From: JADJLQ01 sp964405735
Lineage (GTDB): Bacteria; Bacteroidota; Bacteroidia; Chitinophagales; Saprospiraceae
Assembly: GCA_964405735.1 (NCBI GenBank)
Contig: CAYOPD010000006.1
Coordinates: forward strand, 9,307-73,306
DNA: 64,000 nt
Reading direction: 5' to 3'
Under the pieces are notes generated by a model that was given only the letters and a program-made list of their open reading frames with translations, was not told where the DNA came from and searched no databases. Made by a program: the position numbers and the translations under genes. This document shows, in pieces, positions 44,691 through 53,659 of the stretch; positions within the stretch are counted from its first letter, which is position 1, and each line of letters starts with the position of its first letter.

Positions 44691-44698
44691 TATATTTG
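44691..44698 (+). promoter_or_regulatory. -7 promoter box for tatA
   Basis: TATATTTG, perfect match to TAnnTTTG, 18 nt before the ATG at 44717. It shows that the in-frame TTG at 44696 is not the start. Confidence 0.55.
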
Positions 44699-44716
44699 TG
44701 TCAAATTATTAGAATA

Positions 44717-44935
44717 ATGAACTCATTTTTATTATTATCAATGCCCGGCGGAGGGGAGTGGATCCTGATCTTCGTGGTCGTTTTATTGCTTTTCGGCGGT
44801 AAAAAAATTCCGGAGTTGATGAAAGGCCTGGGCAAAGGAATCCGGGAATTCAACAATGCCCGCAATTCCATCGAGGAGGAAATCCAGGAAGGAATCCGGG
44901 AAGTGGAAAAGAAAAAAGTCAACGAACCGAAATAA
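44717..44935 (+). CDS. tatA: Sec-independent protein translocase TatA/TatE family
   Basis: 72 residues. Short periplasmic N-terminus, one membrane helix (EWILIFVVVLLLFGG), hinge GGKKIPEL, then an amphipathic helix (MKGLGKGIREFNNARNSIEEEIQEG) and a charged tail, the exact TatA layout. It forms the pore component that exports folded proteins with twin-arginine signals, several of which (the Gfo/Idh enzymes) are encoded in this window. tatC is not in the window. Followed by a terminator. Confidence 0.92.
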   Translation: MNSFLLLSMPGGGEWILIFVVVLLLFGGKKIPELMKGLGKGIREFNNARNSIEEEIQEGIREVEKKKVNEPK

Positions 44936-44961
44936 ATCCTTCACAAAGATTTTAATAAAAT

Positions 44962-44993
44962 ACCCTGGGGCCTTGCTCCGGGGTTTCTTTTTT
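44962..44993 (+). terminator. Terminator between tatA and ompH-like gene
   Basis: Imperfect stem ACCCTGGGGC / GCTCCGGGGT (G-U pairs) around a short loop, followed by TTCTTTTTT. Confidence 0.7.
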
Positions 44994-45009
44994 ATAAGTT
45001 GTAACTTTC

Positions 45010-45017
45010 TACATTTG
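45010..45017 (+). promoter_or_regulatory. -7 promoter box for OmpH-like gene
   Basis: TACATTTG, perfect match to TAnnTTTG, 30 nt before the ATG at 45048. Confidence 0.5.
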
Positions 45018-45047
45018 CGTCCGTTATTTTATCCAAAGCCCAATCAC

Positions 45048-45548
45048 ATGCGATTGTTATTTATTCTTTTGCTGGGACTTAGCCCCTGGTTTGTCAACGG
45101 CCAGAAATTCGGCCATATCAATTCGGCCGAGATTTTGAGCAAGGTGCCCGAAATTGCCCAGGCGGATACCATCCTTCGGAAATACCAGGACACCCTGGTG
45201 GCTGCGGGGGATTCCCTGGTCCGAATTTTTCAAAAACACGTTTCAGAGTATCAGGCCGAATCCCAAAAAGGAAACCTGGCTCCCATTGCCGCACAAAAAA
45301 AGGAAGAAGAACTCTCCAAAGAGCAGGAAGTGTTGAGGAATTATGAAAATGAAGTCAAACAACGGCTCATCCTCCGGCGGGAAGCCCTTTATAAACCCAT
45401 TCTGGATAAAATCGACCAGATCGTCACCCGCATCGGTAAAGACAATAAATACACCATGATCTTCGACTCTTCTCAGCCCGGATACCTTTATCTCGCGGAG
45501 AGCGATAACCTCGGGCCCCTGGTTCTCAAAGAACTGGGTATTCAATAG
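45048..45548 (+). CDS. OmpH/Skp family periplasmic chaperone
   Basis: 166 residues from ATG 45048 (MRLLFILLLGLSPWFVNGQ); the longer frame from 44856 overlaps tatA and the terminator and is rejected. Signal peptide, then KFGHINSAEILSKVPEIAQAD, the Skp N-terminal strand, a long charged helical hairpin (about residues 35-120, KKEEELSKEQEVLRNYENEV), and the closing strands DNKYTMIFDSSQPGYLYL. Trimeric holdase for outer-membrane proteins in the periplasm. Single gene with own promoter; ends in a shared bidirectional terminator. Confidence 0.9.
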   Translation: MRLLFILLLGLSPWFVNGQKFGHINSAEILSKVPEIAQADTILRKYQDTLVAAGDSLVRIFQKHVSEYQAESQKGNLAPIAAQKKEEELSKEQEVLRNYENEVKQRLILRREALYKPILDKIDQIVTRIGKDNKYTMIFDSSQPGYLYLAESDNLGPLVLKELGIQ

Positions 45549-45566
45549 CGGAAAGCGGAAAAAGCA

Positions 45567-45602
45567 AAACCGGTGGAATTCATGTTTTCCACCGGTTTAT
45601 TT
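45567..45602. terminator. Bidirectional terminator between convergent genes
   Basis: Perfect 12-bp stem AAACCGGTGGAA / TTCCACCGGTTT with an 8-nt loop; A-rich on the left and T-rich on the right, so it can serve both the OmpH-like gene and the convergent SnoaL-like gene. Confidence 0.85.
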
Positions 45603-45616
45603 ATGGTTTGATCTGT

Positions 45617-46492
45617 TTACATTTTGACAAGGGTCTGATCTCCGTCCATACCTCTGAATAAGATTACTTTGCCGTCCTTAAACCGGAAGTGATGGGTGTA
45701 ATGGGATTCATACATTTTCCCGGAAGCCAGGTGAGTGTATTTTGCTTTTACCCGGCAGTACACATTGTCTCCGCTGGCTACAAAATCATAAGGTTCGAAT
45801 ACGCTGTATTTGAATTTGTCATTCAATTCTTTGAAAAATTGGGCGACTTCCTTTTTCCCTTTGTACCAGCGGGTGCCGTAGTCGAAAACCCGGTCATCGA
45901 TCTCAAACATCAGGTCCGGATCGGATCCGGAAAGGATGCCGTTGACATCGCCGCTTCCGAATTTTTTATAAATATCCATGACCGCATTCGCATTTGGATT
46001 GCCTAAAAATCCATAACCGATCTGTTCGAAAATGAGATTGGGATTGCTCACGGCGTGCGATAGGGCCTTTCCCATGCCATCCATTTCAATGACATCGACG
46101 TCGGTGAATTCCACTTTTTTGCCGGTAGGCGGAAGCATGCCCATCACTGAACCGGTATTGGTGCCTGTCAGCTTAACAATGGAGTAATACTTGTTGCCAT
46201 CATTGACCGAATGGATTACGGTAAACTTCAGGTCCGGAAAGGCTTTCATGAATGCTTCGTATGCAGGTTGTATGTTTTCCCTCCCTTTGACCGGCATGGG
46301 CGCCGCCGTATAGTCTGTATATTCAGGGGACACCATGGTAAAGAAGAGGTCGAAATTGCGCATATTCAATGATTCATAGGCTGCCTTGATCAGGGCTTTG
46401 TTTTGCTCAATGACTTTTGGTTTTTGAGCAGAAAGGACAGAGGCAGTGAAAACCAGGAACAAAAGAATCGGTTTTGTGAGTTGAATTTTCAT
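45617..46492 (-). CDS. Exported protein with two SnoaL/NTF2-like domains
   Basis: 291 residues from ATG 46492 (MKIQLTKPILLFLVF); an earlier in-frame ATG at 46522 would place three lysines and a His before the signal. Signal peptide ending SVLSAQ. Residues about 25-150 form one NTF2-like domain of the SnoaL ester-cyclase type (LIKAAYESLNMRNFDLFFTMVSPEY; EFTDVDVIEMD) and about 165-291 a second (VMDIYKKFGSGDVNGILSGSDPDLMFEID; HYTHHFRFKDGKVI). Cone-shaped barrels that bind small hydrophobic ligands; catalytic role unknown. The internal duplication in one chain is notable. Confidence 0.75.
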   Translation of the reverse strand: MKIQLTKPILLFLVFTASVLSAQKPKVIEQNKALIKAAYESLNMRNFDLFFTMVSPEYTDYTAAPMPVKGRENIQPAYEAFMKAFPDLKFTVIHSVNDGNKYYSIVKLTGTNTGSVMGMLPPTGKKVEFTDVDVIEMDGMGKALSHAVSNPNLIFEQIGYGFLGNPNANAVMDIYKKFGSGDVNGILSGSDPDLMFEIDDRVFDYGTRWYKGKKEVAQFFKELNDKFKYSVFEPYDFVASGDNVYCRVKAKYTHLASGKMYESHYTHHFRFKDGKVILFRGMDGDQTLVKM

Positions 46493-46603
46493 GTGGAGTT
46501 TTTTTTGTTGTATAATGTCCACAAATCTAAATTCCTCGACTGTCCGTTATCCAGTCCAGACTTTATCCAGCTTTTGTTCAAAAAAAAGAAAAAGAAACCG
46601 CGA

Positions 46604-47035
46604 TCAGCAGTTTGATATCTTTTGCACCCTTTCACTGTGGCGGCCTCCCTCGAACGCGGTTTGAAGGAAGATCCCAACCATGCGAACCGCTTCATCCGCT
46701 GAGACAAAACGGCCCGGCAGGGCGATGACATTGGCATCGTTGTGCAGGCGGGCTAGCCTGGCGATATCATCCGTCCAGCATAAGGCGGCCCGGATGCCCG
46801 GGTGCTTGTTGGCGGTGATGGCAACTCCATTGCCGCTGCCACAAACCAGGATGCCGAAATGGGCAACTCCCTGTTCGACCGCCTTGGCTACCGGATGGGC
46901 AAAATCCGGATAATCCACCCGGTCCGGGCTGTAAGTTCCATAGTCCATACAGTCGATATTCTGTTCCTGCAGGCTTTTTAGGATGGCCTGCTTCACTTCG
47001 AATCCGGCATGGTCCGCACCCAGGGCAATGGTCAT
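46604..47035 (-). CDS. rpiB: Ribose-5-phosphate isomerase B
   Basis: 143 residues from ATG 47035 (MTIALGADHAGFEVK). RpiB/LacAB signatures: ADHAGF at the N-terminus, MDYGTYSPDRVDYPDFAHPVA, FGILVCGSGNGVAITANKHPGIRAALCW with the catalytic Cys65, and the His-rich ARLARLHNDANVIALPGR. It interconverts ribose-5-P and ribulose-5-P in the pentose phosphate pathway (complementing the split transketolase at 5.7-7.5 kb). A GATATTTG box at 47057-47064 (minus strand) is a plausible -7 element. Confidence 0.93.
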   Translation of the reverse strand: MTIALGADHAGFEVKQAILKSLQEQNIDCMDYGTYSPDRVDYPDFAHPVAKAVEQGVAHFGILVCGSGNGVAITANKHPGIRAALCWTDDIARLARLHNDANVIALPGRFVSADEAVRMVGIFLQTAFEGGRHSERVQKISNC

Positions 47036-47205
47036 TGGCTTATCGGTTGTTTGATACAAATATCGGTACTCCAGGGTTATTCCTTGTAATTTAAAGCAGA
47101 GCAATAACGCAGTGGTTTGTTCCTTATTTCCAATGACAGCGGGGAAAGGGCTTAAAATTTTCCAAACTCGCCTTAGTTTGCAGGATCAAAACCAATCCTA
47201 ACGTC

Positions 47206-48912
47206 ATGAAACCAGGGATTATCCTTCTGACTTTTTTTTTATTGGCCGGTTGCAAATCCGAATTACCGGCTGACCTCATCCTGCTGGGAGGCAATATTTA
47301 CACCGGTGACCGGGAAAATCCAAGTGCCAGGGCATTGGCAGTCCGTGAAGGCAAGTTGATCTACGTCGGGGATGAAGCCGGTGCAAAAAAATTTGCCGGC
47401 CCGAACACAGAGATGGTTGATGCGGAAGGGAAATTTGTCATGCCCGGATTCATCGAAGGCCACGGCCATTTTGCCGGCCTCGGAGGCAGCCTGATCAACC
47501 TCAATTTTATAAAAACCAAAAGCTGGGACGAAATCGTGGCCATGGTCGCTGAAAAAGCAAAAACCGCGAAACCGGGTGAATGGATCATCGGGAGGGGATG
47601 GCACCAGGAAAAATGGACCCAGCCCCTTTTTGCCAGCGTTCACGGCTATCCGATGCACGACGCCCTTTCAGCCGTTTCTCCTGAAAATCCGGTCCTGCTC
47701 AATCATGCCAGCGGGCATGGTTCATTTGCAAATAAAAAAGCAATGGAACTGGCGGGCATTACCCGGGAGACCCCGGATCCCAAAGGAGGTACCATCATAC
47801 GGGATGCCCAGGGGGATGCCATCGGTATGTTTGAAGAAAGAGCCCAGGGTATTATTTATCAGGCCTATAATACCTATCTCAAAACACAATCTCCGGAACA
47901 ACTTGAAAAAATCTGGCACGACGGCATTGAGCTGGCCCAGCAAGAATGCCTGCGCAAAGGGGTGACTTCTTTTCAGGACGCGGGCAGCAGTTTTCAGGAA
48001 ATGGAATGGTATAAGGCCCTGGCTGAACAAAATAAACTTAAAGTAAGGCTCTGGGCCATGCTCCGGCAAGGCAGTAGGGATTTGGCGGGAGAGGCGCTCA
48101 ATACCTTTCCCTGGGTCGGCCTTGGCAACGACCATTTTACCATGAGGGCGGTGAAGGCGGATGTAGATGGAGCCCTGGGGTCCTATGGTGCCTGGCTGCT
48201 CGCTCCATATTCGGATCGTTCAGACCGTTTTTATGGACAGAATACCACCGAAGTCAGTGAAGTCGATGCGGTCGCCCGGCTTTGTGTTGACCATGGGCTG
48301 CAACTTTGTGTACATGCCATCGGCGACAGGGCCAACCGGGAAGTGCTGGACCTGATGGAAAGACATTTTGAAGCCAATCCGGAAAAAAAGGACCTGAGAT
48401 GGCGTATAGAACATTCACAGCATCTGGATACCGCTGATATTCCCAGGTTTGCAGAACTCGGAGTCATCGCTTCCATGCAAGGCATCCACTGTACCAGCGA
48501 TGCGCCTTTTGTAGTGAAACGATTGGGTGAATTCAGGGCCCGTACTGGAGCGTATGCCTGGAAAAGTCTTCTGCGGGCCGGGGCGGTGGTCACCAATGGA
48601 ACCGATACCCCTGTCGAAGATGTGGATCCGCTGGCTTCCTTTTATGCAACCGTAACCCGGACCCGGGCGGATAATGGCATGCGGTTTTTCCCCGAACAAA
48701 AATTAAGCCGGGAAGAAGCCCTTCATTCTTATACCCTGGCGGCTGCGTTTTCGGCTTTTGAGGAGACGGTGAAAGGTTCTCTGAGCCCCGGCAAATGGGC
48801 CGATTTTATTATCCTGTCGGAAGACCTGGTCCACTGTCCGGATGAAGCCATCCTGAAAACGGAAGTCCTCAAAACCTGGGTGGGCGGTAAATTATTGTAC
48901 TCAAAGGGATAA
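47206..48912 (+). CDS. Amidohydrolase family lipoprotein (YtcJ-like, amidohydrolase 3)
   Basis: 568 residues. Lipobox FFLLAGC (Cys16) predicts a membrane-anchored lipoprotein. Amidohydrolase fold: ILLGGNIYTGD, MPGFIEGHGHFAGLG (metal HxH), ILLNHASGHGSFANKKA, VKADVDGALGSYGAWL, LCVHAIGDRANREVLDLM (His ligand), WRIEHSQHLDTADIPRF and NGTDTPVEDVDPLASFYA with the catalytic Asp. It hydrolyses an amide or cyclic bond of an unknown extracellular substrate. The GH130 gene starts 4 nt after its stop, so the two form an operon. Confidence 0.87.
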   Translation: MKPGIILLTFFLLAGCKSELPADLILLGGNIYTGDRENPSARALAVREGKLIYVGDEAGAKKFAGPNTEMVDAEGKFVMPGFIEGHGHFAGLGGSLINLNFIKTKSWDEIVAMVAEKAKTAKPGEWIIGRGWHQEKWTQPLFASVHGYPMHDALSAVSPENPVLLNHASGHGSFANKKAMELAGITRETPDPKGGTIIRDAQGDAIGMFEERAQGIIYQAYNTYLKTQSPEQLEKIWHDGIELAQQECLRKGVTSFQDAGSSFQEMEWYKALAEQNKLKVRLWAMLRQGSRDLAGEALNTFPWVGLGNDHFTMRAVKADVDGALGSYGAWLLAPYSDRSDRFYGQNTTEVSEVDAVARLCVDHGLQLCVHAIGDRANREVLDLMERHFEANPEKKDLRWRIEHSQHLDTADIPRFAELGVIASMQGIHCTSDAPFVVKRLGEFRARTGAYAWKSLLRAGAVVTNGTDTPVEDVDPLASFYATVTRTRADNGMRFFPEQKLSREEALHSYTLAAAFSAFEETVKGSLSPGKWADFIILSEDLVHCPDEAILKTEVLKTWVGGKLLYSKG

Positions 48913-48916
48913 AGTC

Positions 48917-50026
48917 ATGGTTAAGTGGATCTTCCTGGCCGGCCTGATGGGTATGGCCAATGGGTCGTGGGCACAGGATTTGCTACGGTTCAATGAAAAG
49001 TCCTTTATTAAACCTGCAGAGAATCCAATCCTGCGTGCGGATTCCAATCTTATATTTCAGGATCCGGTTTTACAACAAATGGTGCGATGGCAGCGGGCCG
49101 ATGTATTTAACCCTGCTGCAATCGTCCGGGACGGTAAAGTTTTGCTTTTATACCGGTGTGAGGACAATCCGGCCGCCCACCTTGGTGGCAGGACCTCCCG
49201 GCTCGGCTTAGCGGAAAGTAGGGACGGAATACGTTTTACCAAATTCCCGGAACCCGTGCTTTATCCGGCGGATGATCTTTTCCGGGAATTCGAATATCCC
49301 GGGGGTTGCGAAGATCCACGGCTGGTCCAGACCGAAGAGGGCCTCTATGTGGTGGCCTATACTTCCTGGAATCAAAAGGTGGCCAGGTTATGCATTGCGT
49401 TTTCCAGGGATCTGATCCATTGGGAGAAAAAGGGGCCGGCCTTTGCAAAAGCCTACGATGGAAAATTTCTCAATACCTGGAGTAAATCGGGATCCATGAT
49501 CACCCGGATGATCAAAGGCAGGCAGGTTTTGGCAAAAATCAACGGCAAATACTGGATGTATTGGGGAGAACAGCTGGTCAACCTGGCCTGGTCCGAAAAT
49601 TTATACGACTGGCACCCGACCCTGGATGAGGCGGGCAAGCTGAAAGCTGTGATTGCGCCCAGGAAAAAATATTTTGACAGCCATCTCACGGAGTGCGGCC
49701 CTCCGGCCATAATGACCTCCAAAGGCATTACCTTATTGTACAATGGAAAAAACCTTTCCGGGGAGGATGCAGATCCCGCCCTCCCGGGGAATACCTATTC
49801 TGTGGGTCAGGTGATCCTGGACCCGGCCCGTCCGGATATAGTCTTGTACCGTTCGGAAATCCCTTTTCTACAACCCTCCCTTCCGCATGAAAAGACAGGG
49901 CAATATGAGGCAGGCACCACCTTTGCCGAAGGCCTCGTCTATTTTAAGAAAAAATGGTTTTTGTATTATGGTACTGCGGATTCCTTTGTCGGCCTGGCCA
50001 TTGCTAAAAACAAAACCTATAGATAA
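48917..50026 (+). CDS. GH130 family beta-mannosidase/phosphorylase, exported
   Basis: 369 residues. Signal peptide (WIFLAGLMGMANGSWAQ). Five-bladed propeller with GH130 motifs: DVFNPAAIVRDGKVLLLYRCED (about 54-75), SRLGLAESRDGIRF, GGCEDPRLVQTEEGLYVVAYTSW with the catalytic Asp, HLTECGPPAIMTSKGITLLYNG, and AGTTFAEGLVYFKKKWFLYYG. Exported members without the phosphate-binding cluster act as beta-1,2-mannosidases rather than phosphorylases; the signal peptide favours a hydrolase. Operon with the upstream amidohydrolase, so both may process one extracellular glycan or glycoconjugate. Confidence 0.85.
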   Translation: MVKWIFLAGLMGMANGSWAQDLLRFNEKSFIKPAENPILRADSNLIFQDPVLQQMVRWQRADVFNPAAIVRDGKVLLLYRCEDNPAAHLGGRTSRLGLAESRDGIRFTKFPEPVLYPADDLFREFEYPGGCEDPRLVQTEEGLYVVAYTSWNQKVARLCIAFSRDLIHWEKKGPAFAKAYDGKFLNTWSKSGSMITRMIKGRQVLAKINGKYWMYWGEQLVNLAWSENLYDWHPTLDEAGKLKAVIAPRKKYFDSHLTECGPPAIMTSKGITLLYNGKNLSGEDADPALPGNTYSVGQVILDPARPDIVLYRSEIPFLQPSLPHEKTGQYEAGTTFAEGLVYFKKKWFLYYGTADSFVGLAIAKNKTYR

Positions 50027-50055
50027 GGACCCGGATTGTGGCCTGCTGATTGAAC

Positions 50056-50244
50056 TCAGGACTCTTCACCCTCTCCGAACGGTTCGTCTCCGGTTGTAAT
50101 GCGGCTGTTATTGAATCCGTCGTCGTCATTAAATTCTACAGTGATGCATCTTTCTCCGGCAGCCCCCTTGATGAGCAGATTGGTTTTGGAACCGGACTTC
50201 CTGGAAGACCAGTGATAGAATACATAAGATTGGGCGGGAAGGAT
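50056..50244 (-). pseudogene. Open frame without start, possible coding remnant
   Basis: Within the 419-nt gap between GH130 and uvrA, the minus strand has 62 open codons bounded upstream by an in-frame TGA and lacking any good start. It reads like a protein: YVFYHWSSRKSGSKTNLLIKG, then ERCITVEFNDDDGFNNSRIT and an acidic end (GDEPFGEGEES). This is protein-like strand alternation but no family is recognised. Could be the tail of a truncated gene; the rest of 50027-50408 shows nothing else. Confidence 0.25.
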
Positions 50245-50408
50245 TCACGCATGATGACCAGATTGTTTTGAATAAAATTAAGGAAAAGTCTGGTAGAAGG
50301 GTGGGGTTTGAGGAGCGAGGTGCCGGATCCTGGAAACAAAGACTTGCCTGCCCTTCCGTTTTTTATCTTTCCGGGCATTTTGTCTTCCATTCAATAGTGA
50401 AAACCTTC

Positions 50409-50439
50409 TTTCAACTCAAAGGATTAAGTCCTATTTTTG
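50409..50439 (+). promoter_or_regulatory. Promoter for uvrA
   Basis: TTTC (50409-50412), 19 nt, TATTTTTG (50432-50439); perfect -7 box, one mismatch at -33. It lies 6 nt before ATG 50446, excluding the in-frame TTG at 50437 as start. Confidence 0.5.
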
Positions 50440-50445
50440 CAGGTC

Positions 50446-53286
50446 ATGTCAGGAAAAAAGAGCCAGGAGACGGCTGAGGAAGAATTCATAGAGGTGACTG
50501 GAGCGCGGGTGCACAACCTGAAAAACATCGATATCCGCATACCCAGGAATCAGCTGGTGGTCATTACAGGCCTTAGTGGGAGCGGCAAGTCTTCCCTCGC
50601 ATTTGATACGATCTATGCCGAAGGCCAGAGAAGGTATATGGAGACCTTTTCTTCCTACGCCCGTCAGTTTATCGGAAATATGGAAAGGCCAGACGTGGAA
50701 TTGATTACCGGTCTAAGCCCGGTGATATCCATCGAACAAAAGACCAGCGGATGGAATCCCCGGTCCACCGTAGGGACCATCACGGAGGTTTACGATTTAT
50801 TCCGCCTCCTTTTTGCCCGGATCGGGGAGGCTTACAGCTATGTCAGCGGTAAAAAAATGGTCAAATACAGCGAGGCCCAGGTCATCGACCATGTCCTGAG
50901 TACCTACCAGGAAAAAAAAATTATCCTCCTGGCACCGGTCATCCGGGGCAGAAAAGGCCATTACCGGGAGATCTTTGAGCAGGCCCGAAAGCAGGGCTAT
51001 AGCAAGGTCAGGGTGGATGGACAGATGATGGACCTGAGGCCAGGCATGCAGGTCGACCGCTACAAGGTCCACGATATTGAGATCGTGATCGACCGCATCC
51101 AGGTGCAGCATTCCAGGCGTGACCGGCTTGCGTCTTCGGTTCAATTGGCCATGAAAATGGGCAATGGCCTCCTGATGGTGGAGGACGAAGCAGGGCAGGT
51201 GGTGCCTTACAGCCAGAACCTGATGGACCCTGAAAACGGCATTTCCTATGAGGATCCGTCTCCAAATACCTTTTCCTTTAATTCCCCTTACGGGGCCTGC
51301 CCAAATTGCGATGGCTTGGGCAAACTGCACCAGGTGGATATGGAAAAGGTGATCCCGGATCCTAAAAAAAGCATCAATGAGACCGGTATTGCCCCATTGG
51401 GGGAGGTGAGGGAAAACATGACCTTCCAGCAGCTCAGGGCGATCTCAAAACAATATGGATTCACCTTCAGTACCGCCATTGAAAATATCCCGAAGAAAGC
51501 CCTCGAGATTATCCTGCACGGCGGTGAGGAAGGATTTGAAGTGAAGCCCAATTATTCACAAAACGAATTTGTATACAACCTGGCCCGTGAAGGCCTGGTC
51601 AATATGCTGGTCCGATGGCACCGGGACAGCACCAGCGAAAAAATAAGGCAATGGGCCGAGGATTTTATGACCATCAGCCTTTGCCCCGAATGCCAGGGAG
51701 CCAGGCTGAAAAAAGAAGCGCTGCATTTCAAAGTTGCCGGTTTGAATATTTCTGAGCTTGCTGAAATGGACTTGTCCGATTTGGCCCGATGGCTGGATGA
51801 GGCGGAACCAAAACTCAACCCAAGGCAACAACAAATCGGCCTGGATGTAATCAAGGAAGTCCGGCTGCGGCTCCGGTTTTTGTTGCATGTAGGCCTGGAT
51901 TACCTGAGCATGAACCGGCCTGCGAACTCCCTCTCCGGAGGAGAATCGCAGCGTACCCGCCTGGCGACCCAGATTGGTTCCCAACTCACCGGAGTCACTT
52001 ATATCCTGGATGAGCCCAGCATTGGCCTGCATGCCAGGGACAACCAAAGGCTGATCCAGGCCTTACGCGAACTCAGGGACATTGGCAATTCCCTGCTGGT
52101 AGTCGAGCACGACAAGGAAATCATGCTGGCTTCGGATTACCTGCTTGACCTCGGGCCGGGAGCGGGATCGCACGGTGGCCGGCTGGTAGCCAGCGGCATT
52201 CCCCGGGAATTTTTATTACAGGACTCGCTTACGGCCGACTATCTCAGCGACCGGAAAAAAATCGCTGTTCCAGGCAGAAGGCGTAAAGGAAATGGCCAGT
52301 TTCTGAAATTGTTTGGGGCCCGGGGGCACAATCTCCGGAAAGTGGACCTGAGTATACCCCTGAGTACCTTTATCTGCGTCACCGGTGTCAGCGGGAGCGG
52401 CAAAAGCAGCCTGATCAATGAAACCTTGTACCCGATCCTTCGCAAACATTTTTATGGCAGTGTGCAGAAACCATTGCCTTTTGACCGGGTTGAAGGCATA
52501 GACCTTCTGGACAAGGTCATTGAGATCGACCAGTCACCCATTGGCCGCACCCCGCGGTCCAATCCAGCTACCTATACCGGTGTATTCACTGACATCCGTA
52601 ACATATTCACCGGGCTTCCCGAGGCAAAAATCAGGGGATACAAGGCCGGAAGGTTTTCATTTAACGTAAAGGGAGGAAGGTGTGAAACCTGCGAAGGAGG
52701 GGGGATGCGCGTGATTGAGATGAATTTTTTGCCGGATGTCCAGGTCGAATGCGAAACCTGCCTGGGCAGAAGGTACAACCGGGAAACCCTGGAAATCCTG
52801 TACAAAGGCAAGAATATCAGCCAGGTACTGGATATGCGGGTGGAAGATGCCATGCATTTTTTTGAAAATGTGCCCAATATCCACCGGAAGATGAAGACGC
52901 TTTACGAAGTGGGCCTGGGTTATATCTCCCTGGGCCAGCAAGCAACCACCCTTTCCGGAGGGGAGGCCCAAAGGGTAAAATTGTCGGAAGAACTTTCAAA
53001 GCGGGACAGCGGCAATACGCTTTATATCCTTGATGAGCCGACTACCGGGTTGCACTTTGCTGATATACAACACCTTTTGGACATTTTAAACCGCCTGGTA
53101 GACCGGGGCAATACGGTGGTAGTGATTGAACACAACCTGGATGTGATCAAAGTGGCGGATCACATCATCGACATGGGGCCTGAGGGCGGCAAATATGGGG
53201 GCAGGATAGTGGCGACCGGCACCCCTGAGGCCGTCGCCAGGTCTAAGGAGAGCCTTACGGCGAAATATTTGAAAGAAGAGCTCTGA
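50446..53286 (+). CDS. uvrA: Excinuclease ABC subunit A
   Basis: 946 residues. Two ABC ATPase halves: Walker A GLSGSGKSS (about residue 42) and GVSGSGKSS (about 650), ABC signatures NSLSGGESQRTRLA and TTLSGGEAQRVKL, Walker B YILDEPSIGLH and YILDEPTTGLH. Zinc modules CPNCDGLG/CPECQGARLKKEA in the first half and CETCEGGG...CETCLGRRYN in the second; the UvrB-interaction region with the RGRKGHYREIFEQARKQGYSKVRVDG segment (UvrA2-like insertion) lies between. It recognises DNA damage in nucleotide excision repair with UvrB. Monocistronic; strong terminator follows. Confidence 0.97.
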   Translation: MSGKKSQETAEEEFIEVTGARVHNLKNIDIRIPRNQLVVITGLSGSGKSSLAFDTIYAEGQRRYMETFSSYARQFIGNMERPDVELITGLSPVISIEQKTSGWNPRSTVGTITEVYDLFRLLFARIGEAYSYVSGKKMVKYSEAQVIDHVLSTYQEKKIILLAPVIRGRKGHYREIFEQARKQGYSKVRVDGQMMDLRPGMQVDRYKVHDIEIVIDRIQVQHSRRDRLASSVQLAMKMGNGLLMVEDEAGQVVPYSQNLMDPENGISYEDPSPNTFSFNSPYGACPNCDGLGKLHQVDMEKVIPDPKKSINETGIAPLGEVRENMTFQQLRAISKQYGFTFSTAIENIPKKALEIILHGGEEGFEVKPNYSQNEFVYNLAREGLVNMLVRWHRDSTSEKIRQWAEDFMTISLCPECQGARLKKEALHFKVAGLNISELAEMDLSDLARWLDEAEPKLNPRQQQIGLDVIKEVRLRLRFLLHVGLDYLSMNRPANSLSGGESQRTRLATQIGSQLTGVTYILDEPSIGLHARDNQRLIQALRELRDIGNSLLVVEHDKEIMLASDYLLDLGPGAGSHGGRLVASGIPREFLLQDSLTADYLSDRKKIAVPGRRRKGNGQFLKLFGARGHNLRKVDLSIPLSTFICVTGVSGSGKSSLINETLYPILRKHFYGSVQKPLPFDRVEGIDLLDKVIEIDQSPIGRTPRSNPATYTGVFTDIRNIFTGLPEAKIRGYKAGRFSFNVKGGRCETCEGGGMRVIEMNFLPDVQVECETCLGRRYNRETLEILYKGKNISQVLDMRVEDAMHFFENVPNIHRKMKTLYEVGLGYISLGQQATTLSGGEAQRVKLSEELSKRDSGNTLYILDEPTTGLHFADIQHLLDILNRLVDRGNTVVVIEHNLDVIKVADHIIDMGPEGGKYGGRIVATGTPEAVARSKESLTAKYLKEEL

Positions 53287-53300
53287 AGGGATAAAAAAAT

Positions 53301-53331
53301 AAAGCCCGATTCCTTTGAATCGGGCTTTTAT
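53301..53331 (+). terminator. Rho-independent terminator after uvrA
   Basis: Perfect 12-bp stem AAAGCCCGATTC / GAATCGGGCTTT with a 4-nt loop and T-rich tail. It marks the left edge of the AT-rich island. Confidence 0.92.
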
Positions 53332-53532
53332 CAAATTACCCTTTACACTAAATACATATTGATTTTCAAGGATTTGAGGATACTAAATTTGATAATAGTC
53401 CTGGTAATCCTTGCGGTCTCAACGCATCAAATGGTCTGAAATTATATTCAGATCATATTTTTGATGCTATTGTAAATAATTAATTTATAACTAAGTATAA
53501 ACATTTAACAACTCCCGCCAACAGAAATAATT

Positions 53533-53598
53533 CTAGAATCCATCTACAACTGTGGTAATTCCAAGAGCACAGAGAATCCATTCAATAAAATTTTTCAT
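53533..53598 (-). CDS. Possible 21-residue hydrophobic peptide
   Basis: ATG to TAG frame encoding MKNFIEWILCALGITTVVDG plus a terminal Phe: a basic/aromatic start followed by a short hydrophobic helix. It is preceded by a perfect -7 box (TAATTTTG, 53617-53624) and a TTTG at 53641-53644 (16-nt spacer). Such peptides occur as type I toxins or signalling peptides, but this is speculative and chance cannot be excluded for so short a frame. Confidence 0.25.
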   Translation of the reverse strand: MKNFIEWILCALGITTVVDGF

Positions 53599-53616
53599 TT
53601 CGATTCAATTTTGAAT

Positions 53617-53624
53617 CAAAATTA
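53617..53624 (-). promoter_or_regulatory. -7 promoter box facing the small peptide
   Basis: Minus-strand TAATTTTG, 18 nt upstream of the ATG at 53598, overlapping a near-palindrome (53602-53617) that could be an operator. Confidence 0.3.
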
Positions 53625-53659
53625 TAGCAGCGCTGGAAGCCAAAGAATATCATAAACCC

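Noticed and set aside
44856..45047. Long upstream extension of the OmpH-like frame
   Set aside because: It overlaps tatA in another frame and runs through a terminator and promoter; the signal peptide begins at 45048.
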